A stretch of 64,000 nucleotides of DNA from Antitrichia curtipendula (lineage: Eukaryota; Streptophyta; Bryopsida; Hypnales; Leucodontaceae). Below, piece after piece: positions 1 to 13,949 of this stretch. A program made the translations under genes and the position numbers. The notes below the pieces were generated by a model, which did not search any database, was not told the DNA's origin, and saw only the letters and a program-made list of their open reading frames with translations. The stretch's first letter is position 1; every line of letters begins with the position of its first letter. The stretch is taken from NCBI GenBank assembly GCA_951230915.1, contig OX579637.1:11222001-11286000 (forward strand), given 5' to 3'.

Positions 1-144
1 ATGGAAGAATGAATTGTGTAGGTTGCAAATGGGGTGAAGAGTTTGACTTCATGAAATATTCAAGATCATGCACATTTTGGGGTACATTATGGACAAATGA
101 AAATAAAATAATCGAACCAACCATATCCCGTACTTTAGGGCTCC

Positions 145-173
145 CACGTCCAAGTTCATGGAATTTTGACGTG
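145..173. repeat. Representative 29-bp dyad present in nearly every monomer
   Basis: Each monomer contains CACGTC, 17 bases, then GACGTG. Folding the whole 29 bp gives two 13-base arms matching at 11 of 13 positions around a 3-base ATG loop in the left-arm consensus. The outer six base pairs are kept in almost every copy in both arms. The right arm carries GGACTTTT in place of GGAATTTT, which changes the inner pairing but not the outer arms. Short dyads are a known feature of centromeric satellites; a function here is inference. This entry marks one example; it recurs about every 177 bp. Confidence 0.8.
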
Positions 174-3100
174 AAACCATGGAATAATGAACTGTGTAGG
201 TTGCAAATGGGGTGAAGAGTTTGACTTCATGAAATATACAAGGTCATCCACGTTTGGGGTACATTATGGACAAATGAAAATAAAATAATTGAACCAACCA
301 TATCGTGTACTTTAGGGCTCCCACGTCCAAGTTCATGGAATTTTGACGTGAAACCATGGAAGAATGAATTGTGTAAATTGCAAATGGAGTGAAGAGTTTC
401 ACCTCATGAAATATTCAAGGTCATCTACGTTTGGGGTACATTATGGACAAATGAAAATAAAATAATCGAACCACCATATCCTGTACTTTAGGGCTCCCAC
501 GTCCAAGTTCATGGAATTTTGACGTGAAACCATGGAATAATGAATTGTGTAAGTTGCAAATGGAGTGAAGAGTTTCACCTCATGAAATATTCAAGGTCAT
601 CTACGTTTGGGGTACATTATGGACAAATGAAAATAAAATAATCGAACCAACCATATCCTGTACTTTAGGGCTCCCACGTCCAAGTTCATGGAATTTTGAC
701 GTGAAACCATGGGAGAATGAATTGTGTAGGTTGCAAGTGGGGTAAAGAGTTTGACTTCATGAAATATTCAAGGTCATCCACGTTTGGGGTACATTCTGGA
801 CAAATGAAAATAAAATAATTGAACCAACCATATCCTGTACTTTAGGGCTCCCACGTCCAAGTTCATGGAATTTTGACGTAAAACCATGGAATAATGAATT
901 GTGTAAGTTGCAAATGGAGTGAAGAGTTTGACCTCATGAAATATTCAAGGTCATCTACGTTTGGAGTACATTATGGACAAATGAAAATAAAACAATTGAA
1001 CCAACCATATCCTGTACTTTAGGGCTCCCACGTCCAAGTTCATGGAATTTTGACGTAAAACCATGGAAGAATGAATTGTGTAGGTTGCAAATGGGGTGAA
1101 GAGTTTGACTTCATGAAATATTCAAGGTCATCTACGTTTGGGGTACATTATGGACAAATGAAAATAAAATAATCGAACCAACCATATCCTGTACTTTAGG
1201 GCTCCCACGTCCAAGTTCATGGAATTTTGACGTGAAACCATGGAAGAATGAATTGTGTAAGTTGCAAATGGGGTGAAGAGTTTGACTTCATGAAATATTC
1301 AAGGTCATCTACGTTTGGGGTACATTATGGACAAATGAAAATAAAATAATCGAACCAACCATATCCTGTACTTTAGGGCTCCCACGTCCAAGTTCATGGA
1401 ATTTTGACGTGAAATCATGGAAGAATGAATTGTGTAAGTCGCAAATAGGGTGAAGAGTTTGACTTCATGAAATATTCAAGGTCATCCATGTTTGGGGTAC
1501 ATTCTGGACAAATGAAAATAAAATAATTGAACCAACCATATCCTGTACTTTAGGGCTCCCACGTCCAAGTTCATGGAATTTTGACGTGAAACCATGGAAG
1601 AATGAATTCTGTAAGTTGCAAATGGAGTGAAGAGTTTGACTTCATGAAATATTCAAGGTCATGCACATTTTGGGGTACATTATGGACAAATGAAAATAAA
1701 ACAATTGAACCAACCATATCCTGTACTTTAGGGCTCCCACGTCCAAGTTCATGGAATTTTGACGTGAAACCATGGAATAATGAATTGTCTAGGTTGCAAA
1801 TGGAGTGAAGAGTTTGACCTCATGAAATATTCAAGGTCATCTACGTTTGGGGTACATTATGGACAAATGAAAATAAATTACTCGAACCAACCATATCTTG
1901 TACTTTAGGGCTCCCTCGTCCAAGTTCATGGAATTTTGACGTGAAACCATGGAATAATGAATTGTGTAAGTTGCAAATGGGGTGAAGAGTTTGACTTCAT
2001 GAAATATTCAAGGTCATGTACATTTTGGGGTACATTATGGACAAATGAAAATAAAATAATCGAACCAACCATATCCTGTACTTTAGGGCTCCCACGTCCA
2101 AGTTCATAGAATTTTGACGTGAAACCATGGAAGAATGAATTGTGTAGGTTGCAAATGGGGTGAAGAGTTTGACTTCACGAAGTATTCAAGGTCATCTACG
2201 TTTGGGGTACATTCTGGACAAATGAAAATAAAACAATTGAACCAACCATATCTTGTACTTTAGGGCTCCCACGTCCAAGTTCATGGAATTTTGACGTGAA
2301 ACCATGGAAGAATGAATTGTGTAAGTTGCAAATGGGGTGAAGAGTTTGACTTCATGAAATATTCAAGGTCATGCACATTTTGGGGTACATTATGGACAAA
2401 TGAAAATAAATTACTCGAACCAACCATATCCTGTACTTTAGGGCTCCCACGTCCAAGTTCATGGAATTTTGACGTGAAACCATGGAAGAATGAATTGTGT
2501 AGGTTGCAAATGGAGTGAAGAGTTTGACTTCATGAAATATTCAAGGTCATGCACATTTTGGGGTACATTATGGACAAATGAAAATAAAACAATTGAACCA
2601 ACCATATCTTGTACTTTAGGGCTCCCACGTCCAAGTTCATGGAATTTTGACGTGAAACCATGGAATAATGAATTGTCTAGGTTGCAAATGGAGTGAAGAG
2701 TTTGACCTCATGAAATATTCAAGGTCATCTACGTTTGGGGAACATTATGGACAAATGAAAATAAATTACTCGAACCAACCATATCTTGTACTTTAGGGCT
2801 CCCACGTCCAAGTTCATGGAATTTTGACGTGAAACCATGGAATAATGAATTGTGTAAGTTGCAAATGGGGTGAAGAGTTTGACTTCATGAAATATTCAAG
2901 GTCATGCACATTTTGGGGTACATTATGGACAAATGAAAATAAAACAATTGAACCAACCATATCCTGTACTTTAGGGCTCCCACGTCCAAGTTCATGGAAT
3001 TTTGACGTGAAACCATGGAATAATGAATTGTGTAGGTTGCAAATGGGGTGAAGAGTTTGACTTCATAAAATATTCAAGGTCATCTACGTTTGGGGTACAT

Positions 3101-3539
3101 TATGGACAAATGAAAATAAAAGAATTGAACCAACCATATCTTGTACTTTAGGGCTCCCACGTCCAAGTTCATGGAATTTTGACGTGAAACCATGGAATAA
3201 TGAATTGTGTAAGTTGCAAATGGAGTGAAGAGTTTGACTTCATGAAATATTCAAGGTCATGCACATTTTGGGGTACATTATGGACAAATGAACATAAAAT
3301 AATCGAACCAACCATATCCTGTACTTTAGGGCTCCCACGTCCATGTTCATGGAATTTTGACGTGAAACCATGGAATAATGAATTGTATAAGTTGCAAATG
3401 GGGTCAAGAGTTTGACTTCATGAAATATTCAAGGTCATCCATGTTTGGGGTACATTATGGACAAATGAAAATAAAACAATTGAACCAACCATATCCTGTA
3501 CTTTAGGGCTCCCACGTCCAAGTTCATGGAATTTTGACG

Positions 3540-6379
3540 TAAACCATGGAATAATGAATTGTGTAGGTTGCAAATGGGGTGAAGAGTTTAACTTCATGAA
3601 ATATTCAAGGTCATCTACGTTTGGGGTACATTATGGACAAATGAAAATAAAATAATTGAACCAACCATATCCTGTACTTTAGGGCTCCCACGCCCAAGTT
3701 CATGGAATTTTGACGTGAAACCATGGAATAATGAATTGTGTAAGTTGCAAATGGAGTGAAGAGTTTGACTTCATGAAATATTCAAGGTCATGCACATTTT
3801 GGGGTACATTATGGACAAATGAGAATAAAATAATCGAACCAACCATATCCTGTACTTTAGGGCTCCCACGTCCAAGTTCATGGAATTTTGACGTGAAACC
3901 ATGGAAGAATGAATTGTGTAGGTTGCAAATGGGGTGAAGAGTTTGACTTCATGAAATATTCAAGGTCATGCACATTTTGGGGTACATTATGGACAAATGA
4001 AAATAAAACAATTGAACCAACCATATCCTGTACTTTAGGGCTCCCACGACCAAGTTCATGGAATTTTGACGTGAAACCATGGAAGAATGAATTGTGTAAG
4101 TTGCAAATGGGGTGAAGAGTTTGACTTCATGAAATATTCAAGGTCATGCACATTTTGGGGTACATTGTGGGCAAATGAAAATAAAATAATTGAACCAACC
4201 ATATCTTGTACTTTAGGGCTCCCACGTCCAAGTTCATGGAATCTTGAAGTGAAACCATGGAATAATGAATTGTGTAAGTTGCAAATGGGGTGAAGAGTTT
4301 GACTTCATGAAATATTCAAGGTCATCTACGTTTGGGGTACATTATGGACAAATGAAAATTAAACAATTGAACCAACCATATCTTGTACTTTAGGGCTCCC
4401 ACGTCCAAGTTCATGGACTTTTGACGTGAAACCATGGAATAATGAATTGTGTAAGTTGCAAATGAGGTGAAGAGTTTGACTTCATGAAATATTCAAGGTC
4501 ATGCACATTTTGGGGTACATTGTGGGCAAATGAAAATAAAACATCTGAACCAACCATATCCTGTACTTTAGGGCTCTCACGCCCAAGTTCATGGAATTTT
4601 GACGTGAAATCATGGAAGAATGAACTGTGTAGGTTGCAAATGGGGTGAAGAGTTTGACTTCATGAAATATTCAAGGTCATCTACGTTTGGGGTACATTAT
4701 GGACAAATGAAAATAAAATAATTGAACCAACCATATCTTGTACTTTAGGGCTCCCACGTCCAAGTTCATGGAATTTTGACGTGAAATCATGGAAGAATGA
4801 ATTGTGTAGGTTGCAAATGGGGTGAAGAGTTTGACTTCATGAAATATTCAAGGTCATCCACGTTTGGGGTACATTCTGGACAAATGAAAATAAAACAATT
4901 GAACCAACCATATCCTGTACTTTAGGGCTCCCACGTCCAAGTTCATGGAATTTAGACGTGAAACCATGGAAGAATGAATTGTGTAGGTTGCAAATGGGGT
5001 GAAGAGTTTGACTTCATGAAATATTCAAGGTCATCCACGTTTGAGGTACATTCTGGACAAATGAAAATAAAACAATTGAACCAACCATATCCTGTACTTT
5101 AGGGCTCCCACGTCCAAGTTCATGGACTTTGGACGTGAAACCATGGAATAATGAATTGTGTAAGTTGCAAATGGAGTGAAGAGTTTGACTTCATGAAATA
5201 TTCAAGGTCATGCACATTTTGGGGTACATTATGGACAAATGAAAATAAAATAATTGAACCAACCATATCCTGTACTTTAGGGCTCCCACGTCCAAGTTCA
5301 TGGAATTTTGACGTGAAACCATGGAAGAATGAATTGTGTAAGTTGCAAATGGAGTGAAGAGTTTGACCTCATGAAATATTCAAGGTCATCTACGTTTGGG
5401 GTACATTATGGACAAATGAAAATAAAAGAATTGAACCAACCATATCCTGTACTTTAGGGCTCCCACGTCCAAGTTCATGGAATTTTGACGTAAAACCATG
5501 GGATAGTGAATTGTGTAGGTTGCAAATGGAGTGAAAAATTTGACTTCATGAAATATTCAAGGTCATGCACATTTTGGGGTACATTATGGACAAATGAAAA
5601 TAAAATAATTGAACCAACCATATCCTGTACTTTAGGGCTCCCACGTCCAAGTTCATGGAATTTTGACGTGAGACCATGGAATAATGAATTGTGTAAGTTG
5701 CAAATGGAGTGAAGAGTTTGGCGTCATGAAATATTCAAGGTCATGCACATTTTGGGGTACATTCTGGACAAATGAAAATAAAATAATCGAACCAACCATA
5801 TCCTGTACTTTAGGGCTCCCACGTCCAAGTTCATGGAATTTTGACGTAAAACCATGGAAGAATGAATTGTGTAGGTTGCAAATGGGGTGAAGAGTTTGAC
5901 TTCATGAAATATTCAAGGTCATCCACGTTTGAGGTACATTATGGACAAATGAAAATAAAACAATTGAACCAACCATATCTTGTACTTTAGGGCTCCCACG
6001 TCCAAGTTCATGGACTTTTGACGTGAAACCATGGAATAATGAATTGTGTAAGTTGCAAATGGAGTGAAGAGTTTGACTTCATGAATTATTCGAGGTCATG
6101 CACATTTTGGGGTACATTCTGGACAAATGAAAATAAAAGAATTGAACCAACCATATCTTGTACTTTAGGGCTCCCACGTCCAAGTTCATGGAATTTTGAC
6201 GTGAAACCATGGAATAATGAATTGTGTAAGTTGCAAATGGAGTGAAGAGTTTGACTTCATGAAATATTCAAGGTCATGCACATTTTGGGGTACATTATGG
6301 ACAAATGAACATAAAATAATCGAACCAACCATATCCTGTACTTTAGGGCTCCCACGTCCAAGTTCATGGAATTTTGACG
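3540..6379 (+). repeat. 16-monomer higher-order repeat (2,840 bp), copy 1
   Basis: Marker monomers at 3731, 3909, 4087, 5151, 5506, 5684 and 6039 all recur exactly 2,840 bp downstream. Distinctive shared states include GAGTTTAACTTC near 3590, GAGAATAAAATAATCG near 3820, the AAATTAAACAATTG monomer near 4357, AAACATCTGAACC near 4539 and GTTTGGCGTCATG near 5717. Boundaries are estimated from where marker states stop agreeing. Divergence between copies is a handful of substitutions per kilobase by eye. Confidence 0.85.
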
Positions 6380-9010
6380 TAAACCATGGAATAATGAATT
6401 GTGTAGGTTGCAAATGGGGTGAAGAGTTTAACTTCATGAAATATTCAAGGTCATCTACGTTTGGGGTACATTATGGACAAATGAAAATAAAATAATTGAA
6501 CCAACCATATCCTGTACTTTAGGGCTCCCACGCCCAAGTTCATGGAATTTTGACGTGAAACCATGGAATAATGAATTGTGTAAGTTGCAAATGGAGTGAA
6601 GAGTTTGACTTCATGAAATATTCAAGGTCATGCACATTTTGGGGTACATTATGGACAAATGAGAATAAAATAATCGAACCAACCATATCCTGTACTTTAG
6701 GGCTCCCACGTCCAAGTTCATGGAATTTTGACGTGAAACCATGGAAGAATGAATTGTGTAGGTTGCAAATGGGGTGAAGAGTTTGACTTCATGAAATATT
6801 CAAGGTCATGCACATTTTGGGGTACATTATGGACAAATGAAAATAAAACAATTGAACCAACCATATCCTGTACTTTAGGGTTCCCACGACCAAGTTCATG
6901 GAATTTTGACGTGAAACCATGGAAGAATGAATTGTGTAAGTTGCAAATGGGGTGAAGAGTTTGACTTCATGAAATATTCAAGGTCATGCACATTTTGGGG
7001 TACATTCTGGACAAATGAAAATAAAATAATTGAACCAACCATATCTTGTACTTTAGGGCTCCCACGTCCAAGTTCATGGAATCTTGACGTGAAACCATGG
7101 AATAATGAATTGTGTAAGTTGCAAATGGGGTGAAGAGTTTGACTTCATGAAATATTCAAGGTCATCTACGTTTGGGGTACATTATGGACAAATGAAAATT
7201 AAACAATTGAACCAACCATATCTTGTACTTTAGGGCTCCCACGTCCAAGTTCATGGACTTTTGACGTGAAACCATGGAATAATGAATTGTGTAAGTTGCA
7301 AATGAGGTGAAGAGTTTGACTTCATGAAATATTCAAGGTCATGCACATTTTGGGGTACATTGTGGGCAAATGAAAATAAAACATCTGAACCAACCATATC
7401 CTGTACTTTAGGGCTCTCACGCCCAAATTCATGGAATTTTGACGTGAAATCATGGAAGAATGAACTGTGTAGGTTGCAAATGGGGTGAAGAGTTTGACTT
7501 CATGAAATATTCAAGGTCATCTACGTTTGGGGTACATTATGGACAAATGAAAATAAAATAATTGAACCAACCATATCTTGTACTTTAGGGCTCCCACGTC
7601 CAAGTTCATGGAATTTTGACGTGAAATCATGGAAGAATGAATTGTGTAGGTTGCAAATGGGGTGAAGAGTTTGACTTCATGAAATATTCAAGGTCATCCA
7701 CGTTTGGGGTACATTCTGGACAAATGAAAATAAAACAATTGAACCAACCATATCCTGTACTTTAGGGCTCCCACGTCCAAGTTCATGGAATTTAGACGTG
7801 AAACCATGGAAGAATGAATTGTGTAGGTTGCAAATAGGGTGAAGAGTTTGACTTCATGAAATATTCAAGGTCATCCACGTTTGAGGTACATTCTGGACAA
7901 ATGAAAATAAAACAATTGAACCAACCATATCCTGTACTTTAGGGCTCCCACGTCCAAGTTCATGGACTTTGGACGTGAAACCATGGAATAATGAATTGTG
8001 TAAGTTGCAAATGGAGTGAAGAGTTTGACTTCATGAAATATTCAAGGTCATGCACATTTTGGGGTACATTATGGACAAATGAAAATAAAATAATTGAACC
8101 AACCATATCCTGTACTTTAGGGCTCCCACGTCCAAGTTCATGGAATTTTGACGTGAAACCATGGAAGAATGAATTGTGTAAGTTGCAAATGGAGTGAAGA
8201 GTTTGACCTCATGAAATATTCAAGGTCATCCATGTTTGGGGTACATTATGGACAAATGAAAATAAAAGAATTGAACCAACCATATCCTGTACTTTAGGGC
8301 TCCCACGTCCAAGTTCATGGAATTTTGACGTAAAACCATGGGATAGTGAATTGTGTAGGTTGCAAATGGAGTGAAGAATTTGACTTCATGAAATATTCAA
8401 GGTCATGCACATTTTGGGGTACATTATGGACAAATGAAAATAAAATAATTGAACCAACCATATCCTGTACTTTAGGGCTCCCACGTCCAAGTTCATGGAA
8501 TTTTGACGTGAGACCATGGAATAATGAATTGTGTAAGTTGCAAATGGAGTGAAGAGTTTGGCGTCATGAAATATTCAAGGTCATGCACATTTTGGGGTAC
8601 ATTCTGGACAAATGAAAATAAAATAATCGAACCAACCATATCCTGTACTTTAGGGCTCCCACGTCCAAGTTCATGGAATTTTGACGTAAAACCATGGAAG
8701 AATGAATTGTGTAGGTTGCAAATGGGGTGAAGAGTTTGACTTCATGAAATATTCAAGGTCATCCACGTTTGAGGTACATTATGGACAAATGAAAATAAAA
8801 CAATTGAACCAACCATATCTTGTACTTTAGGGCTCCCACGTCCAAGTTCATGGACTTTTGACGTGAAACCATGGAATAATGAATTGTGTAAGTTGCAAAT
8901 GGAGTGAAGAGTTTGACTTCATGAATTATTCGAGGTCATGCACATTTTGGGGTACATTCTGGACAAATGAAAATAAAACAATTGAACCAACCATATCTTG
9001 TACTTTAGGG
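6380..9010 (+). repeat. 16-monomer higher-order repeat, copy 2 (tandem)
   Basis: It directly follows copy 1 with the same marker order (6571, 6749, 6927, 7991, 8346, 8524, 8879), each offset by 2,840 bp. The monomer carrying AACATAAAATAATCG lies three monomers before the first marker in the upstream repeat (near 3290) but two before it here (near 6308). One unit, the one carrying GGGGTCAAGAG, is therefore missing, which fits unequal exchange. Agreement ends near 9010. Confidence 0.83.
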
Positions 9011-9159
9011 CTCCCACGTCCAAATTCATGGAATTTTGACGTGAAACCATGGAAGAATGAATTGTGTAAGTCGCAAATAGGGTGAAGAGTTTGACTTCAT
9101 GAAATATTCAAGGTCATGTACATTTTGGGGTACATTATGGACAAATGAAAATAAAATAA

Positions 9160-11400
9160 TTGAACCAACCATATTTTGTACTTTAGGGCTCCCACGTCCA
9201 AGTTCATGGAATTTTGACGTGAAACCATGGAAGAATGAATTGTGTAGGTTGCAAATGGGGTGAAGAGTTTGACTTCATGAAATATTCAAGGTCATCCACG
9301 TTTGGGGTACATTTTGGACAAATGAAAATTAAATAATCAACCAACCATATCCTGTACTTTAGGGCTCCCACGTCCAAGTTCATGGAATTTTGACGTGAAA
9401 CCATGGAAGAATGAATTGTGTAAGTCGCAAATAGGGTGAAGAATTTGACTTCATGAAATATTCAAGGTCATGTACATTTTGGGGTACATTATGGACAAAT
9501 GAAAATAAAATAATCGAACCAACCATATCCTGTACTTTACGGCTCCCACGTCCAAGTTCATAGAATTTTGACGTGAAACTATGGAAGAATGAATTGTGTA
9601 GGTTGCAAATGGGCTGAAGAGTTTGACTTCATGAAATATTCAAGGTCATCCACGTTTGGGGTACATTCTGGACAAATGAAAATAAAACAATTGAACCAAC
9701 CATATCCTGTACTTTAGGGCTCCCACGTCCAAGTTCATGGAATTTAGACGTGAAACCATGGAAGAATGAATTGTGTAGGTTGCAAATGGGGTGAAGAGTT
9801 TGACTTCATGAAATATTCAAGGTCATCCACGTTTGAGGTACATTCTGGACAAATGAAAATAAAACAATTGAACCAACCATATCCTGTACTTTAGGGCTCC
9901 CACGTCCAAGTTCATGGACTTTTGACGTGAAACCATGGAATAATGATTTGTGTAAGTTGCAAATGGAGTGAAGAGTTTGACTTCATGAAATATTCAAGGT
10001 CATGCACATTTTGGGGTACATTATGGACAAATGAAAATAAAATAATTGAACCAACCATATCCTGTACTTTAGGGCTCCCACGTCCAAGTTCATGGAATTT
10101 TGACGTGAAACCATGGAAGAATGAATTGTCTAGGTTGCAAATGGAGTGAAGAGTTTGACCTCATGAAATATTCAAGGTCATCTACGTTTGGGGAACATTA
10201 TGGACAAATGAAAATAAATTACTCGAACCAACCATATCTTGTACTTTAGGGCTCCCACGTCCAAGTTCATGGAATTTTGACGTGAAACCATGGAAGAATG
10301 AATTGTGTAAGTTGCAAATGGAGTGAAGAGTTTGACCTCATGAAATATTCAAGGTCATCTACGTTTGGGGTACATTATGGACAAATGAAAATAAAATAAT
10401 TGAACCAACCATATCTTGTACTTTAGGGCTCCCACGTCCAAGTTCATGGAATTTTGACGTGAAACCAAGGAAGAATGAATTGTGTAGGTTGCAAATGGGG
10501 TGAAGAGTTTGACTTCATGAAATATTCAAGGTCATCCACGTTTGGGGTACATTATGGACAAATGAAAATAAAATAATGGAACCAACCATATCCTGTACTT
10601 TAGGGCTCCCACGTCCAAGTTCATGGAATTTTGACGTAAAACCATGGGATAGTGAATTGTGTAGGTTGCAAATGGAGTGAAGAATTTGACTTCATGAAAT
10701 ATTCAAGGTCATGCACATTTTGGGGTACATTATGGACAAATGAAAATAAAATAATTGAACCAACCATATCCTGTACTTTAGGGCTCCCACGTCCAAGTTC
10801 ATGGAATTTTGACGTGAGACCATGGAATAATGAATTGTGTAAGTTGCAAATGGAGTGAAGAGTTTGGCGTCATGAAATATTCAAGGTCATGCACATTTTG
10901 GGGTACATTCTGGACAAATGAAAATAAAATAATCGAACCAACCATATCCTGTACTTTAGGGCTCCCACGTCCAAGTTCATGGAATTTTGACGTAAAACCA
11001 TGGAAGAATGAATTGTGTAGGTTGCAAATGGGGTGAAGAGTTTGACTTCATGAAATATTCAAGGTCATCCACGTTTGAGGTACATTCTGGACAAATGAAA
11101 ATAAAACAATTGAACCAACCATATCTTGTACTTTAGGGCTCCCACGTCCAAATTCATGGACTTTTGACGTGAAACCATGGAATAATGAATTGTGTAAGTT
11201 GCAAATGGAGTGAAGAGTTTGACTTCATGAAATATTCGAGGTCATGCACATTTTGGGGTACATTCTGGACAAATGAAAATAAAATAATTGAACCAACCAT
11301 ATCCTGTTCTTTAGGGCTCCCACGTCCAAGTTCATGGAATTTTGACGTGAAACCATGGAAGAATGAATTGTGTAGGTTGCAAATGGAGTGAAGAGTTTGA
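9160..11400 (+). repeat. Duplicated satellite block A (partner at 13950-16190)
   Basis: Marker monomers at 9204, 9943, 10652, 10830 and 11185 recur 4,790 bp downstream. Shared rare states include AATAATCAACCAACC near 9331, CTTTACGGCTCCC near 9535, GGGCTGAAGAG near 9611, AATGATTTGTG near 9943 and ACCAAGGAAGAATG near 10466. Combined with the 2,840-bp repeats this gives a roughly 27-monomer super-unit. Part of it also recurs at about 2,305 bp (13 monomers). Confidence 0.8.
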
Positions 11401-11499
11401 CCTCATGAAATATTCAAGGTCATCTACGTTTGGGGTACATTATGGACAAATGAAAATAAAATAATTGAACCAACCATATCCTGTACTTTAGGGTTCCCA

Positions 11500-13790
11500 C
11501 GACCAAGTTCATGGAATTTTGACGTGAAACCATGGAAGAATGAATTGTGTAGGTTGCAAATGGGGTGAAGAGTTTGACTTCATGAAATATTCAAGGTCAT
11601 GCACATTTTGGGGTACATTATGGACAAATGAAAATAAAACAATTGAACCAACCATATCCTGTACTTTAGGGTTCCCACGACCAAGTTCATGGAATTTTGA
11701 CGTGAAACCATGGAAGAATGAATTGTGTAAGTTGCAAATGGGGTGAAGAGTTTGACTTCATGAAATATTCAAGGTCATGCACATTTTGGGGTACATTGTG
11801 GGCAAATGAAAATAAAATAATTGAACCAACCATATCTTGTACTTTAGGGCTCCCACGTCCAAGTTCATGGAATCTTGACGTGAAACCATGGAATAATGAA
11901 TTGTGTAAGTTGCAAATGGGGTGAAGAGTTTGACTTCATGAAATATTCAACGTCATCTACGTTTGGGGTACATTATGGACAAATGAAAATTAAACAATTG
12001 AACCAACCATATCTTGTACTTTAGGGCTCCCACGTCCAAGTTCATGGACTTTTGACGTGAAACCATGGAATAATGAATTGTGTAAGTTGCAAATGAGGTG
12101 AAGAGTTTGACTTCATGAAATATTCAAGGTCATGCACATTTTGGGGTACATTGTGGGCAAATGAAAATAAAACATCTGAACCAACCATATCCTGTACTTT
12201 AGGGCTCTCACGCCCAAATTCATGGAATTTTGACGTGAAATCATGGAAGAATGAACTGTGTAGGTTGCAAATGGGGTGAAGAGTTTGACTTCATGAAATA
12301 TTCAAGGTCATCTACGTTTGGGGTACATTATGGACAAATGAAAATAAAATAATTGAACCAACCATATCTTGTACTTTAGGGCTCCCACGTCCAAGTTCAT
12401 GGAATTTTGACGTGAAATCATGGAAGAATGAATTGTGTAGGTTGCAAATGGGGTGAAGAGTTTGACTTCATGAAATATTCAAGGTCATCCACGTTTGGGG
12501 TACATTCTGGACAAATGAAAATAAAACAATTGAACCAACCATATCCTGTACTTTAGGGCTCCCACGTCCAAGTTCATGGAATTTAGACGTGAAACCATGG
12601 AAGAATGAATTGTGTAGGTTGCAAATAGGGTGAAGAGTTTGACTTCATGAAATATTCAAGGTCATCCACGTTTGAGGTACATTCTGGACAAATGAAAATA
12701 AAACAATTGAACCAACCATATCCTGTACTTTAGGGCTCCCACGTCCAAGTTCATGGACTTTGGACGTGAAACCATGGAATAATGAATTGTGTAAGTTGCA
12801 AATGGAGTGAAGAGTTTGACTTCATGAAATATTCAAGGTCATGCACATTTTGGGGTACATTATGGACAAATGAAAATAAAATAATTGAACCAACCATATC
12901 CTGTACTTTAGGGCTCCCACGTCCAAGTTCATGGAATTTTGACGTGAAACCATGGAAGAATGAATTGTGTAAGTTGCAAATGGAGTGAAGAGTTTGACCT
13001 CATGAAATATTCAAGGTCATCCATGTTTGGGGTACATTATGGACAAATGAAAATAAAAGAATTGAACCAACCATATCCTGTACTTTAGGGCTCCCACGTC
13101 CAAGTTCATGGAATTTTGACGTAAAACCATGGGATAGTGAATTGTGTAGGTTGCAAATGGAGTGAAGAATTTGACTTCATGAAATATTCAAGGTCATGCA
13201 CATTTTGGGGTACATTATGGACAAATGAAAATAAAATAATTGAACCAACCATATCCTGTACTTTAGGGCTCCCACGTCCAAGTTCATGGAATTTTGACGT
13301 GAGACCATGGAATAATGAATTGTGTAAGTTGCAAATGGAGTGAAGAGTTTGGCGTCATGAAATATTCAAGGTCATGCACATTTTGGGGTACATTCTGGAC
13401 AAATGAAAATAAAATAATCGAACCAACCATATCCTGTACTTTAGGGCTCCCACGTCCAAGTTCATGGAATTTTGACGTAAAACCATGGAAGAATGAATTG
13501 TGTAGGTTGCAAATGGGGTGAAGAGTTTGACTTCATGAAATATTCAAGGTCATCCACGTTTGAGGTACATTATGGACAAATGAAAATAAAACAATTGAAC
13601 CAACCATATCTTGTACTTTAGGGCTCCCACGTCCAAGTTCATGGACTTTTGACGTGAAACCATGGAATAATGAATTGTGTAAGTTGCAAATGGAGTGAAG
13701 AGTTTGACTTCATGAATTATTCGAGGTCATGCACATTTTGGGGTACATTCTGGACAAATGAAAATCAAATAATTGAACCAACCATATCCT
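11500..13790 (+). repeat. Same higher-order repeat, copy 3 (partial)
   Basis: Markers at 11540, 11718, 12782, 13137, 13315 and 13670 sit 4,791 bp downstream of 6749, 6927, 7991, 8346, 8524 and 8879. The rare states GGGTTCCCACGACC, AAACATCTGAACC and GTTTGGCGTCATG appear in the same order. This copy lacks the first part of the 16-monomer unit, so the duplication endpoints differ from those of copies 1 and 2. Confidence 0.8.
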
Positions 13791-13949
13791 GTACTTTAGG
13801 GCTCCCACGTCCAAGTTCATGGAATTTTGACGTGAAACCATGGAAGAATGAATTGTGTAGGTTGCAAATGGAGTGAAGAGTTTGACCTCATGAAATATTC
13901 AAGGTCATCTACGTTTCTGGTACATTATGGACAAATGAAAATAAAATAA

